Shown: positions 1-10,453 of the stretch, piece after piece
Layout: the number at the start of each line of letters is the position of its first letter
How positions within the stretch are numbered: position 1 is the first letter of the stretch
From: Hyaloraphidium curvatum
Lineage: Eukaryota > Monoblepharomycota > Hyaloraphidiomycetes > Hyaloraphidiales > Hyaloraphidiaceae
Length of the DNA stretch: 64,000 nt
NCBI GenBank assembly: GCA_025558095.1
Contig: JAIVFI010000039.1
Span: forward strand, 124,001 to 188,000
Direction of reading: 5' to 3'
The notes under the pieces: generated by a model
The model's database searches: none
Told to the model about the DNA's origin: nothing
The model's input: the letters and a program-made list of their open reading frames with translations, nothing else
Position numbers and translations under genes: made by a program

Positions 1-116
1 GTGACACTTTTCCGGCTTGCCTCCCCGCGCCGCACCCCAGCAAATCCCCTGCCGGCCCTCTCCGCCGGCCTTTCTCGAGCGTTCTCTTTCCCTTTCCTCC
101 GTTCCCGCAGGCAGCC
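1..116 (+). other. 5' flank of the paraoxonase-like gene, possible 5'-UTR intron end
   Basis: A pyrimidine-rich run ending in CAG at 108-110 sits six bases before the ATG at 117 and looks like a 3' splice site, so the gene may have an upstream non-coding exon outside the window. No coding signal is seen here. The splice-site reading is inference from base composition only. Confidence 0.35.
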
Positions 117-1498
117 ATGTCGCGCCTCCTCACCCTCGCGGTGCTCGCGCTCCCCATCGCGTACCTCGCGCAGCCGGGCGCCCTCAGCTCCATTAAGCCC
201 TTCCTCCGCCCCGCCCTGTCGCTGCTGCCCTTCTGGCACGGCATGCCGTTCGACCCCGCCGAGGTCGGTCGGCACGAGGACCTGCTTGCCGGGGAGCCGT
301 TCGGCACCGAAGGGTGCGAGATGCGGTTCAAGGGCGTCGCGGACGCGTGCGAGGACGGGCAGGTGCACTACCCCTCGCACACGGCCATCTGGGCGTGCGG
401 CACGATATACGGGAGGCAGCACTTCTGGCCGCCCTTCAGGCTGTACAACCGGACCTCGGGGAGGCAGCAGGACTACGTGGTCACGTACAACATGGAGACG
501 AACAAGGTCCAGCGGCTCAAGACTCCCGGGTACAACGGGGAGCTCAACTTCCACGGGATGGGCATCTGGTATGCCCCGGACAAGCAGAACGAGGTCTACA
601 TCTTCCTGGTCAACCACAAGTCGGAGCCCCAGTCGTGCATCACCATCTTCAAGCACACCATCGGCACGGACAGCATGGAATTCTTCCACGAGAACTGCGA
701 CCCGCTGATTGTGTCGCCCAACGACGTGGCTCCCACCGGTCCCAAGAGCTTCTACATGGTTGGTTCCGTTGCTGGCCCGGCGCCATCAGGGCTGAGCATC
801 TCCGGTCCCTGCGCCAAACAGGCCAACGCGCACCGGTTCAACGACCACGGCCGCGGGGGCCTCCAAGGTTTCCTCGCCCGCATCGAGAACGAGCTCGGCC
901 AGTGGCAGTGGACCAACGTCATCTATTGCGACGGCACCAACCCCTGCCGCAAGGTCGCCGGCAACCACGTCGGCGCCAACGGCGTGCTCCTGGTCGGGGA
1001 CCTTCTCTACGTCGACGACTGGCAGGGCGCCTTCGTCGCGGTCTACAAACGCGAGAAGGACGACTCGCTCACGTTCCTGGAAAAGATTCCCCTGGGAAGC
1101 CCGATCGACAACCTCTCGTACGACCCCAAGGCCGACGCATTCCTCGGCGCCACGTTCCCCTCGGTTCCCCGCGCCACGGCGCACCTGTGGGCTCCCCGCG
1201 ACCACGTGCTGGTCCCCTTCACCATCACCCGGATCAAGCGGGCGGCGGACCCCGCGCCCGGAAAGACCAAGCACGAGGCCACCATCATCATGTACTCCGA
1301 CAAGATGACGGGATCCGTGTCGACGGCGCTGTCGGACGCGAGCATCGGCAAGTCGGTTGTGGGCGGGATCGTGAACGAGGGTCTGCTGGTGTGCGACAGG
1401 GCCCTGGCCGAGGACGTGAGTGCTTCGATGCCGTGAGCTTGAGGGATGCGATGGGCTGACTCAGTTGCGGCCGGCAGGTGAACGGGATCCCGGCGTAA
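117..1498 (+). CDS. Paraoxonase/arylesterase-like protein with N-terminal signal anchor
   Basis: Predicted 418-residue protein of the six-bladed beta-propeller paraoxonase (PON) family, calcium-dependent lactonases and esterases. The start at 117 gives a hydrophobic N-terminus (about residues 3-20) fitting a signal peptide or anchor, as in animal PONs that keep theirs. PON-like blocks are NFHGMGIWY followed by VYIFLVNH, SPNDVAPTGPKSFY, and HVGANGVLLVGDLLYV near the C-terminal propeller blades. Two introns are inferred. Intron 759-821 (63 nt, in frame, starting GTTGGT) gives FYMANAHRFNDH, matching the PON pattern around a calcium-site Asn-Asp-His. Intron 1416-1477 (GTGAGT...CAG) lets the protein end in EDVNGIPA at 1498 instead of at the in-intron stop near 1436. 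Substrate cannot be told. A sterile reading through the first intron would add 21 residues. Confidence 0.82.
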
Positions 1499-1896
1499 CA
1501 GGGCGGACGAGGGAGGCGGGTTTCGGGACAGTTTTGGGACTGCGGACCGATGAGTGGAGCCGGAACAAATGAAAAATGGCAGGATGTATCGCGCGCGAAG
1601 AAGAATCGTTGCCTTGAGCATGCAGCCTAGCCCTCCGCGTGAGGACCTATCCGTGTTGGCGCTCGCGCCAGTCAGAGACCCACGGTCGTGCGCGCCACCT
1701 CGCATTGCGTTGTTCCCAACACCCCGGCATACCAACGGGCCCGCGATTGCACTTGTGCGATCGACGGAGAGTTCGGATAGAAGGTGTAGGGACTGAGGGC
1801 ACATCGCTCTTGGCCGGGACTCCAAGGTGGGCGAATGTAGCCGCGCAAAAGCCTTGATTCAAGAATCCTTGAGTACTGGTGGTGGCCGAAAATGTT
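1499..1896. other. Non-coding interval between convergent genes
   Basis: About 400 bases between the stop of the paraoxonase-like gene and the stop of the minus-strand membrane-protein gene. Short open frames here lack the GC-ending codon pattern of the neighbouring genes. It should hold both 3' UTRs; I see no distinct element. Confidence 0.5.
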
Positions 1897-2544
1897 CTAA
1901 AGGAATTCATCGTCGTAGAAGCTCCAGACCGCCACCGCCGTCCACGCGACCGCCGCGAGCACGATCTCGACCGCGTACGCGACCAGCGCCCTCCCGACCG
2001 CCGCATCGTTGCCCTGCAGCGCGAACCAGAACATGCAGCTGGGGATGATGGTGAAGGCCCACTTGAAGAGCGCGTTGCCGTTCATCACCGCTAGGGCGGT
2101 GCAGACTGGTTCGCGGGACACGTCAGCGATCGCCTGTGCGCGGCCCTGGGTGTTGCGCTCACGGGAGGTCCACGCGACGCTGACAAAGTCGTGCTCCGCA
2201 AAGACCTGGTTCCGGGCGGCGAATTCCTGCCCGAGGATGTCGCCCCATGCCAGCACCCTGCCCCCGGCAGCCAGCCTGTGAAGCTCCTCCGGTCGGGGCA
2301 GCGGCGCCCGCCCCGCGAGCACCGCGCGCCCGGCCTCCGTGGCCTGCAGCGCTTCTCGGGGTACGTAGCGGATGACGAGGCGGAAGGGGGCGAGGCGCAT
2401 GCCGGTGCGGGCGGCGACGGCGCGGTAGACGTTCAGGCCGAGTGAGAGCGCGAGGGGGCGCTTTCGGGAGGAGGCGGGGCGGGAGAGCGGGAGGGCGGGC
2501 GAGACGGGGACGGCTGGCTGGGCGGAATCGCGGCGGGCGGCCAT
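1897..2544 (-). CDS. Uncharacterised protein with C-terminal membrane segments
   Basis: I do not recognise this 215-residue protein. The start at 2544 (MAARRDSAQ) was chosen because upstream sequence in frame is Arg/Pro/Ser-rich and lacks a convincing start context; an alternative upstream Met would add 14-43 residues. The first 45 residues are Pro/Ala/Arg-rich and disordered-looking, the middle is a mixed soluble region, and the last 65 hold two hydrophobic stretches (about ALFKWAFTIIPSCMFWFAL and IVLAAVAWTAVAVWSF) separated by a short loop. It ends in the acidic YDDEFL. No intron is needed. It converges with the paraoxonase-like gene. A tail-region membrane protein of unknown function is all that can be said. 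Confidence 0.6.
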   Translation of the reverse strand: MAARRDSAQPAVPVSPALPLSRPASSRKRPLALSLGLNVYRAVAARTGMRLAPFRLVIRYVPREALQATEAGRAVLAGRAPLPRPEELHRLAAGGRVLAWGDILGQEFAARNQVFAEHDFVSVAWTSRERNTQGRAQAIADVSREPVCTALAVMNGNALFKWAFTIIPSCMFWFALQGNDAAVGRALVAYAVEIVLAAVAWTAVAVWSFYDDEFL

Positions 2545-2747
2545 CGTTGGGCTTCGTGGGGAACGCGGCACTGGGTTCCTCGCGGTGCGACGCGTCATCA
2601 TGGCACCTGCTTCTGGCATGACTCTGGCATCACTGGAGCGGAAACCATGTAACAAACTGTGCACAGATGCCACTCTGCGGGTCTCCTGGCAACGACGAAA
2701 GACAGATAAGACGGCACCAACACCTCATGATCCCGCATCCTCGGCGC

Positions 2748-3646
2748 CTAGACCGTGCTCCACCCGTTGTCGCACGGTATCACGGCCCCGCTCACGTTCC
2801 CCGAATCGTCGCTCAGCAGGTACGCCACCAGCGCCGCCACCTCCTCCGGTTCCGCCAGCCTCCCGGCAGTCGCCTGCAGCACGGGCCCCAGCGCCTCCCC
2901 CGCGTGCTTGGACAGGAACGGCGCCTCGATGTTGGTCTTGACGCCCCCCGGCGCGACGGCGTTGCACCGGATCCCCTGCGCGCGGTAGAAGAAAGCTGTA
3001 TTCTTGGTGATGCCGTTGATGGCGTGCTTGGAAGCGGTGTAGGCGATGCCGGCGCAGGTCTTGATGGAGGCTTCGGAGGAGACGTTGACGATGCTTCCGC
3101 GGCCGGCGGAGATCATCCCCGGAAGCACGGCGCGGATGAAGCGCATGGGCTGCATGCCAATGACGGCCGCGGGAATCGACCAGGACGGTTAGCTTTTGAG
3201 CCGGGAGCCGGTCTCCCTGCGTAGGAAACCCACCGCCGTCACGTTCACCGCCATGACGCGCTCCCATGTCTTGTCGTCCACCTCCGCCGGCGGCAGGAAC
3301 CCGTCCATGATCCCCGCATTGTTCAGCAGCCCGTCCACCGGCCCCCCCGCGGCCTCGAGCACCCTCCTCACGGTCGCGTCCGCGGTCACGTCACCGACCA
3401 CCGTGTCCAGCTTCAAGGAGGGCTCAGACGCGCGCAGCTGGCCCAATCTGTCCTCAGAGACGTCGGTGGCGACCACGCGGGCGCCTTCGCGCGCGAGGCG
3501 GAGGGCGGAGGCGCGTCCGATGCCGCTGCGCGTGTGGGAGACATTGGGGACGTGGGAGCGCGTCTGAAGGCTGGGCCGCACCTGCCGGCCCCGGTGACGA
3601 TGCAGAGCTTGCCTGCGAAGCGCCCCGGAACGAGGGAGGACGACAT
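2748..3646 (-). CDS. Short-chain dehydrogenase/reductase
   Basis: Three exons on the minus strand (3582-3646, 3234-3525, 2748-3149) encode a 252-residue classical SDR, the usual length. Splicing restores the cofactor motif: exon 1 ends TGAGS and exon 2 begins GIGRAS, giving TGxxxGIG at about residues 18-25. NNAG follows at about residue 95, and the catalytic YTASK (Tyr-x3-Lys) in exon 3. The second junction gives NVTAPMRFIRAVLPGMI, the normal helix preceding the catalytic Ser. The C-terminus (SGAVIPCDNGWSTV) is typical. The Asp after the beta2 strand (VVATDVSE) suggests NAD(H) preference; that is inference. Introns are 56 and 84 nt; the larger contains stops. Substrate unknown. Confidence 0.88.
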
Positions 3647-3799
3647 CGCCTCCTGAAGATGACTCGGCCGTCGATCGTGATCGCGAGCGGCGGTTGGCTG
3701 GCGCGGGGTTGGGGATGAGCCTTCCACGGTTCCACGGCCCGGAACGCGCGGGATAGGGCCACGCCTGAGCTACGGACGGGTGCCAAGCACAGTGCGGCC

Positions 3800-5414
3800 A
3801 TGGCGGCCATGGAGCCGGCCTTCACGGACGCCGAGCTGCTCGCGCTCTTTCCCCAACCGCCCGGCTCCCCGCAGCCGCTCGCCGCCCGTCTCGCCCGCAC
3901 CGGCTGGGACCCCGAGGCCGCTGCTCTGCCGCTCGACCCGGTTTCCCCCGCGGTGCGGGCCGCAAACCCGCTGACCCCCGAGGAAATGATCCGCAGCCTG
4001 TCCCAAGCCAGCCCGGCGCTGGCCGGCCTCGTGCGGTACCAGCGGTCGCTGGCGTGGTTCGGGCGGCGGTACGACCTCGTGCGGCTGGGGTACTATGCCG
4101 TGTCGTTCGGCACGGCAATCTCGGGGGCGTGGGCGTACAACGACGGGCGGTTTACGGACGCGGCGCTGGGTGCGGCGACGGCGGCCCTCGTCATGAGCGG
4201 CGTGTTCCAGGTCGTCCCGTACGCGATAAGGAGGACGAGCACCGGGGGCGTCGCAAGGACGCTCGGGGTGCCCTTCTTCGCCAAGCCGAAGCCGGCCGAG
4301 TCGGGCAAGGAAAAGGACGAACAGGCCACGGCGCCGCGCCCGCCGGACTGGAGCCAGCACAACTGGTCAGGGCTCGTGAGGTGGCTGCAGCTCGTGGAGC
4401 GCGAGGGCAGCTCGTCGCCCATCCTCGCGCACGAACCGGACGACCCGCTGTGCCCGTGCCCCCTGCCCTCCTGTGCCGAAGGTACCGCGGCAGCCGTGCT
4501 CCGGTTCCGCATCCTGCACTACGCCATCCTCTTCCCCACCTTTTGCCTGGGACTCATGTTCTTCCCCTCCTGAACCGGCATGGTCACGTTCGGGGCGCGC
4601 TTCTGGGCCGCGCCGTGGAGCTGCGCCCTCGGCGTGCTCGCGGTCCTGGGCGTCTTCGCGTACTTCCTCACCGTGCCCTTCGTCCGCATCTCGGCCAGCT
4701 ACCCCTTGCTGCAGCTGGGCAACCGCATCCAGGCGCGGGCCATGTCGATGGCGCTCTGCTCCCTTTTGCGCGACCTGGACGGAGGCCATGGCGCTTCCGG
4801 AGCCGCCGATGACAAGACCAGCGAGCCGCAGCCCTACGAGCGACTGCACACTGCTCTCGCAGTAGCATGGCAGAGCCGGATCCCCATGTTCGCGACCAAC
4901 TCGGTCATCGCGACCATGCTTGCCGGCACGGTCTTTGTCTGCATCCCGATCAATGTGGTCGGTGTTCCGCCCCCGCACTCCCCACGCCCGCTGACGACCT
5001 TCTCGCCACCGGACTCAGATCGCCGGCGCATGCGTTCCGCTCTACATCCTCATGCAGATCCTCTTCCTCCTCTACGTCTTCCTCGTGGATCTCGTGAACG
5101 TCTCGGTGTGCAACGCCCAGATCGACACCGTCGCCTCCCTTTACCAGGAAGCCCGAACCGAGCTCCGCCGCGCCGCGCTGCGCCCCGGCCTGTCCTCGGA
5201 GCTCGTCGCGCGGATGCGGGGGCACGATGCGGTGCTGGAGGTGTTCATCGCCGCGGCGGGGGCGTCCAGGGCGAGGTTCCTGGGGTTCGTGGTGACGTTT
5301 GCCGCGGTGAGGAGCGTCGTTATCACTGGTTTCACCGTGGCCGTCGGCCTGTGGACGATATTCAGGTCGGCGGGGTACTTTGTGACGCTGGAGATGGCGT
5401 GCCCGTCGAGGTGA
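3800..5414 (+). pseudogene. 7-TM-like family member A, interrupted by an in-frame TGA
   Basis: First of five related genes in this window. The reading frame from 3800 starts with a soluble N-terminus (ELLALFPQPPG), then TM1 followed by the family motif YNDGRF, TM2, a loop with DPLCPCPLPSC, and TM3. TM3 is broken by TGA at 4571-4573. The same frame then continues with clear homology (TM4, linker, TM5) to a 64-nt intron at about 4955-5018, after which VPLYILMQILFLLYV (TM6) and the last-TM block FLGFVV...AVGLWTIFR run to a stop at 5412-5414. In member B the aligned codon is TGG (Trp241), so the lesion is a single G-to-A change. No GT...AG pair removes it. It may be a recent pseudogene, a null allele, a base error, or a read-through gene; otherwise the coding sequence looks well preserved. 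Confidence 0.7.
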
Positions 5415-5958
5415 GCCCGCCGGTGGGGGAATAGACGATGGACGGCGGTCAGGACGCGGCGAGAACATTACTCCATATTCTATTCCTTGCTTTTGGACGT
5501 TTTGCCGGGGCTTTTGCCGGCCCTGGACCTCGTCCCAGAGGGTGGACTGGGATGCGGCGCAGTGGAGCGAGTGCCCCAAGGAGAGCGGCGCGCCGCTGCC
5601 CCTGAAGCTCGGCATCACGAGGGCCGCCACGGAGCGCAGCAAGGCGCAATCGCCCTACGTTGCCGTCGCGATCGAGACCGCCGATAAATTCGGACTGGAT
5701 CGCATGGCGCTGCCGACCAAGGACGGGATCTTGGTGCCGATGGGGTACGTCCCGAGCCTCGATCTGGGCTACTAGACCGCGATCGGGATGGGATGGCATA
5801 TAGCCCACCCAGCGGGCAAGCAGATGAAAAGATTGAAAGACGAGGTCGTGGGGAGAGACGGCGAATGAGTAGAGGTTTTCCCGGCGCCCGCCAGTCAGCC
5901 GCCGGTTCCCTTGACTTCTCTTGCCACCGAATCCGCAGCGCCACCCTCTCCCACGCAG
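5415..5958 (+). other. Spacer containing a possible orphan coding fragment
   Basis: An open frame on the plus strand runs from about 5401 to a TAG at 5773-5775. Its last 78 codons (from about 5542) have the GC-ending codon style of real genes, but no ATG or confident splice site opens it. I do not recognise the peptide, which ends MGYVPSLDLGY. It could be the last exon of an unseen gene or a relic. The rest of the interval is the 5' flank of the DHA2 transporter. Confidence 0.3.
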
Positions 5959-8137
5959 ATGGCGGCCCGGCCCGAGTCCCCGCCCGGCGAGACGGGCTCG
6001 GACACGTCCGGCGAGGCGAGCACCGCGGTGCCCGACGGCGCCCCGCCCGCGGAGCTCGATGCGGCGCAGGACCCCGCGGCGGCCGACGTCTCCAAAACGG
6101 ACTCGAAGGACGGCTTCGCGGGTGACGCCCCGCCGGCCGACTCCAAAACGGACACGAGGAGCGCCGTCCCGGCCTCCGCCATTTCCGTCGACGCCAAAAC
6201 GGACGCCGCAGACCTGAAGAAGGACGCGCTCGCGGGCGACGGCGTCGAGGACGACCCGCACGCCGTCGTCCCCGCCCCCGACTCCCCCGCCGAGCCGGCG
6301 GAACCCTACACCACGACCCAGAAGCTGCTGGCCATCATCGCCCTCGCGATGGGCATGGTCCTCTTCACCATCGACATGACGCTCATCACCACGGCGCTGC
6401 CGACGATAGCGCGGGAGCTGGACGCCGCCGAGTCCTACCAATGGGTCGGCACGTCGTACCTGCTCACGTCGACGGCACTGGCGCCGCTGTGGGGCAAGCT
6501 CAGCGACGTCTTTGGCCGCAAGCAGCTCATGATCTTCAACTGCCTGCTGTTCACCCTCGTCTCGATCCCCTGCGCCCTCGCGCCAAACATCATCGTGCTC
6601 ATTGTTGCGAGGGCTCTGCAAGGCGTCGGCGGCGGTGGGATGCAGAGCATCGTCTTTGTCATCCTGACCGAGATCGTGACCATGCGGGAGCGCGGCAAGT
6701 ACCAGGGATTCATGATGTCGCTCAGCGGCATCTCGGCCGTCGTCGGGCCCCTGCTCGGGGGCGTGCTGACGCAGTACCTTTCGTGGAGGTGGTGCTTCTG
6801 GATCAACCGTGGGTTTCTGCTCGGCACCGCCGGCCGCCGCCGCTGACCTCCTTCCCAGTCCCCTTCGGCACCCTCGCCCTCCTGGGCTACTGGTTCTACA
6901 TCAAGGACCTTTCAAAGAAGTCCTCGATGCGGGAGAAGCTCTCCCGGATCGACTACCTCGGCTCCGTGCTCTGCATCACCGGCGTCACCCTCGTCCTGCT
7001 CGGGTTCACCTGGTCCGAGGGCGGCTGGACCACGGGGCAGTGTCTAGGGCCGATGCTCTCGGGGTTCGCGGTGCTGGCGCTGTTCGTGGCCTGGGAGGGG
7101 TACGGCGCCAAGGAGCCGAGCCTCCCGCTGATCCTGTTCCGCTCGTGGAACTTCACGTGGTGCATCGCGGCCACGTTCTGCCTGGGATGGGTGCTCCTGT
7201 CGCAGAACTACTTCCTCCGTACGTCGTCCGCTTCCCCCTCCACGGTTGCGGTTCTCACCCACCACCCCTGCCCGCAGCCTTCTACTTCCAGCTCGTCCGC
7301 GGGGCGACGCCCACCTCCTCGGGCCTGATGATGATCCCCCAGATCGTCTCGTGGCTCGTGGGCGCCATCATGATCGGCATCATCTCCTCCAAGACCGGGC
7401 GCTACGTTGAGTTCCCCAAGGTCGGGTACGTCCTCATGGCCGGCGGCATCGGCGCCATGGCGGCCTGGACGGCCGACTCGCACTGGGCCTTCGTGTACTG
7501 CATCGAGGTCGTGGTCGGTGGGTCCGTCCCCCTTGCCCGCGCGGGCGTGCAGCGCTGACGGCGCGACCAGGATTCGGCCTCGCCCTGTCGATCACCATGC
7601 TCACCGTCATCGTGCAAGCCGCCGTCGACCCCCGCGACATCGGCCCCGGCACCACCTTTGCCACCTTTGCGAGGTCGATCGCCGGGACCATCTCCATCGC
7701 CGTCTCATCCGCCATCCTCGGCAGCGTCACCTCGTCCACCTACGCGGGCCAGGTCCCCGTGCTGCAGTCGCAGTACGGCATCCCCCCGAGCGTGTCGTCG
7801 GCCTACATCTCCAGCTTCACGAGCGGCAGCCCCGCTCCGGCGGATCTGACGTCGGACCAGGCGGCCGCGCTGCACGGGGCGACGGTGGCGTCGTTCCAGC
7901 GCGGGATACAGATGGTGTTTGCGGCGCTGGTGCCGTTCGCGGTGGTGGGGTGGGTGGCGACCATGTTCCTCAAGGTGCGTTGTTCCGCGTCGGATGCGGT
8001 TCCGACGGGGCTGACGGGTCGGTCGGCAGCACATCCCGCTGGCGACAAAGGCCATGGGCAACGAGTCGAGGAAGGCGGGGGACAAGTCGGGGTACGGCAA
8101 GGAGGAGAAGATGGGCGGCCACTTGGAGATGGCATGA
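5959..8137 (+). CDS. Major facilitator superfamily transporter, DHA2 (14-TM) type
   Basis: Five exons (5959-6808, 6859-7218, 7278-7517, 7571-7974, 8030-8137; introns 50-59 nt) encode a 653-residue polytopic membrane protein. Residues 1-115 are a hydrophilic Ala/Pro/Asp-rich tail with a thrice-repeated KTD unit (SKTDSKD, SKTDTRS, AKTDAAD). The transporter follows: TM1 with MDMTLITTALPTIARELD-type signature (here IDMTLITTALPTIAREL), the motif A loop GKLSDVFGRKQL, then ALQGVGGGGMQSI and SWRWCFWIN|LPFG, a hallmark of the DHA2 drug/H+ antiporter group; the intron lies inside that last motif. Fourteen TMs are expected. Such proteins export toxic compounds, amino acids or siderophores; substrate here is unknown. 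It converges with the HAD gene, 55 bp apart. Confidence 0.9.
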
Positions 8138-8192
8138 CGTCGAGGATCCTTTCTTGGGTGCGAGTGGAATAGACATACATCGCCGCGTCGGA

Positions 8193-9083
8193 CTAGAGCC
8201 TCACGCCCGCGGCGGCCAGCCCGGGCACCTCGGCCGCAAAATGCTCCGCCAGCTCCACGTAGGTCTCCCAGTACTCCACCCTCGCCCTTATCGGCATTCC
8301 CGCCTCGGCGGCCCTCGCTATCCTCCTCTCCAGGGCGAACCCGCGCCGCGCGAGGACCACGTCCGACGGGAGCAGCCGCGCAGATGGGCAGTAATCGTTC
8401 CCCCCGTCCCCAACGTACACCGCGCGCGCGTAAGTCCTCGGCGGCGCGGGTTCGGGAACGGGCGTGCCCGGCTCGACGCCGTACAAGAGCCGGTCCGCCT
8501 CCTCGCCCTTGCACAGGTTCTCGGGGCACCCGTTGGCGCACCTCTCGTGCCGCTTCCCGGCCGCGGGGTCGGCGTTCGTGCGGCGTTTGCGGATGCGGAG
8601 GCGGCCGAGGTGGTCCACGTGCGACGGGTTGGTCACGACGCCGGCGAAGCACGCCGAGAGCGGGGGGGTCTGCGCGTCGAGGATGGCGGAGATGTAGGCG
8701 TCGTTGGCGTCCGAGAGGATCACGGCGTCGGCGTGCGGGAGCGCGCCGAGCTGCCGCAGCAGACTGTCCATGGTCGCGTCGAACTCGGCCCGGGCGACGG
8801 CGGCGAGCACCTCGGGGGCGCCGACGCGGAGATGGTCCTGCGCCCTGACGAGCATCTCGTCCATGAGCTCTGTCCACTGGCGGCCCTCGCCGCGGACCAG
8901 CGCGGCGGCGGTGGAATTGTACTCTGGCAGGCCGAGCTGCACGAATATCTCGCGGTCCGAGTCGACGGGGAGGATCGTCTGGTCGAAGTCGAACATGACG
9001 AGCGTGCGGCCGGCTGCCCGCTCGGCCCGCCCGGAATCGCGGTCCGCGGCGTGCGAGCGCGTTAAGGAGCTCGGATCGGCCAT
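8193..9083 (-). CDS. PHOSPHO1/2-type HAD-family phosphatase
   Basis: Single-exon 296-residue protein. The start at 9083 (MADPSSL) precedes the HAD motif I MFDFDQTILPVDSD by about 30 residues; the two Asp of DFD are the nucleophile and acid/base. Motif II is ILSDAN, and the motif IV acidic cluster is YVGDGGNDYCP, exactly the form seen in PHOSPHO phosphatases. CPENLCKG in the middle is another family block. Animal members hydrolyse phosphoethanolamine, phosphocholine or pyridoxal phosphate; the fungal substrate is not known, so a small phosphomonoester is the safe call. The gene is divergent from the enoyl-CoA hydratase gene and converges with the transporter. The residues 125-200 region carries an Arg-rich insertion (RIRKRRTNADPAAGKRHE). 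Confidence 0.85.
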   Translation of the reverse strand: MADPSSLTRSHAADRDSGRAERAAGRTLVMFDFDQTILPVDSDREIFVQLGLPEYNSTAAALVRGEGRQWTELMDEMLVRAQDHLRVGAPEVLAAVARAEFDATMDSLLRQLGALPHADAVILSDANDAYISAILDAQTPPLSACFAGVVTNPSHVDHLGRLRIRKRRTNADPAAGKRHERCANGCPENLCKGEEADRLLYGVEPGTPVPEPAPPRTYARAVYVGDGGNDYCPSARLLPSDVVLARRGFALERRIARAAEAGMPIRARVEYWETYVELAEHFAAEVPGLAAAGVRL

Positions 9084-9334
9084 CGTTTCCGGGGATTCGA
9101 GGGAAAAGGCGCGACGCGTCGGCGGTGCGGCGGTGCCTGGCGTGGCGCGGCGTCCCCCACCGCCCGGCAGCAAGATTCTCCGTGTCGCCGTCCAGGCAAA
9201 GCAGCCCTCCGCCCGCCGCGCCCCGCCGTTCCCTCCCCTCTCCGCGCTTAATTGCGTCACGCCCCGCCCGAACCCGCCCGGCCGCCCTCCCCCGCGCCCG
9301 TAGTCCTCCCGAATCCCACCCAACCCCCGAAACA
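9084..9334. promoter_or_regulatory. Shared intergenic promoter region, HAD phosphatase / enoyl-CoA hydratase
   Basis: 251 bases separate two divergent ATGs, so both promoters must lie here or overlap the genes. The sequence is extremely C-rich on the plus strand near the hydratase start (CCCACC, CCCGAAACA). No TATA-like box is obvious. Functional assignment is inferred from position. Confidence 0.4.
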
Positions 9335-10250
9335 ATGTCCAAGGCCAAGGTCTGGGACGAGGTCCTCTACGACGTCAGCGAGCACATCGCCACCATCACC
9401 CTCAATGCCCCCGAGCGCATGAACACCATCTCTGGGCCCATGCTGAACAAGCTCGCGGAGCTGATGCTGCAGGCCGACCGCGACCCCGAAGGTGGGCTGC
9501 ACCCCTTCGCGGACGACCGGACACCTCTCACCGAGTCTGTTAGTCCGCTGCATCGTGCTGACCGCCCGCGGCCGTGCCTTCTGCGCCGGCCTGGACCTCC
9601 GCGGCGCGCGCGAGGGCAACACCGGCCTGCAGGGCGCCTCCACCTCGACCGACATCGACGTGCGCTCCACGCCCCCCACGGTGATCTACAACCTCGGCAC
9701 GCCGACCATCTGCGCCATCAACGGCTCCGCCGCCGGCTACGGGATGGACACCGCCCTGGTCTGCGACATCCGCGTGATGGCCAAGGGCGCCAAGCTCGCC
9801 GCGGCATTCACCAAGCGCGGCGTGCTCCCCGAGTCGGGCGGCACGTGGCTGCTCCCCCGCATGATCGGCTGGTCGCGCGCGGCCGAGGTGATCTTCACCG
9901 GGCGCACGCTGTCGGCGGACGAGTGCCTCGCGCTCGGCCTGGTCTCGCACGTGGTGCCGGACGACCAGGTGCAGCAGGCCGCGAGGGCGCTGGCCAAGGA
10001 GATCGCGAGCAACGCGCCGCTGGCGGTGCAGGCGAGCAAGCGGATGATGAGGATGGGGATGAGCGAGACGTTCAACGACCACGTGCACCACGTGTTCCTC
10101 CAGGTGCGGCGGACGGCGGTTGTTGGTGCTTCTTCGGCTGACTCGCGGGTTCCGTGGCGACAGCTCCTGCCGCTGCTGCGGTCTGAAGATTCGATGGAGG
10201 GCATGAAGGCGTTCCTCGAGAAGCGGCAGGCGGCCTTCAAGGGCCGCTAG
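9335..10250 (+). CDS. Enoyl-CoA hydratase/isomerase family protein
   Basis: Three exons (9335-9491, 9544-10103, 10164-10250) give a 267-residue crotonase-fold protein, the normal length. Visible blocks: TLNAPERMNTISGPML at the N-terminus; GRAFCAGLDL forming the first oxyanion loop; GTPTICAINGSAAGYGM the second; AFTKRGVLPESGGTWLLPRM with the catalytic-region Glu of the PE(S/C)G motif; and the C-terminal EGMKAFLEKRQAAFKG. The second intron is 60 nt, in frame and free of stops. Removing it gives LLPLLRSEDSMEGMKAF, which fits the family helix (rSeD..EG) far better than the unspliced reading. Likely acts in fatty-acid beta-oxidation or a related acyl-CoA pathway; no clear mitochondrial or peroxisomal signal is seen (it ends in FKGR). 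Confidence 0.88.
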
Positions 10251-10453
10251 GCGGATGGCCCCCGCGCAAAGCATATAAAGGCGTATCTGAATCAATGAAC
10301 GGTTGTTGCGCCGGAATGGCTTGGATCCAGAATCGGTTGTGTGCGGAGGTTCTGCGCAGAAACGTCGAGGCAAACGTCCCCCCGCCTGCCCTCTCCCGCT
10401 GGCCCGGCCACAGTCGGCATTCTTTGCGAAACGCCCCCTCCTCATCGTAGACA

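Noticed and set aside
4571-4573. Selenocysteine or programmed recoding at the TGA
   Set aside because: The aligned residue in B is Trp, not Cys, and no recoding structure was recognised; simple mutation or error is likelier.
4540-4620. An intron hiding the TGA of member A
   Set aside because: No donor/acceptor pair in the right phase flanks the stop, and protein alignment with B is gap-free across it.
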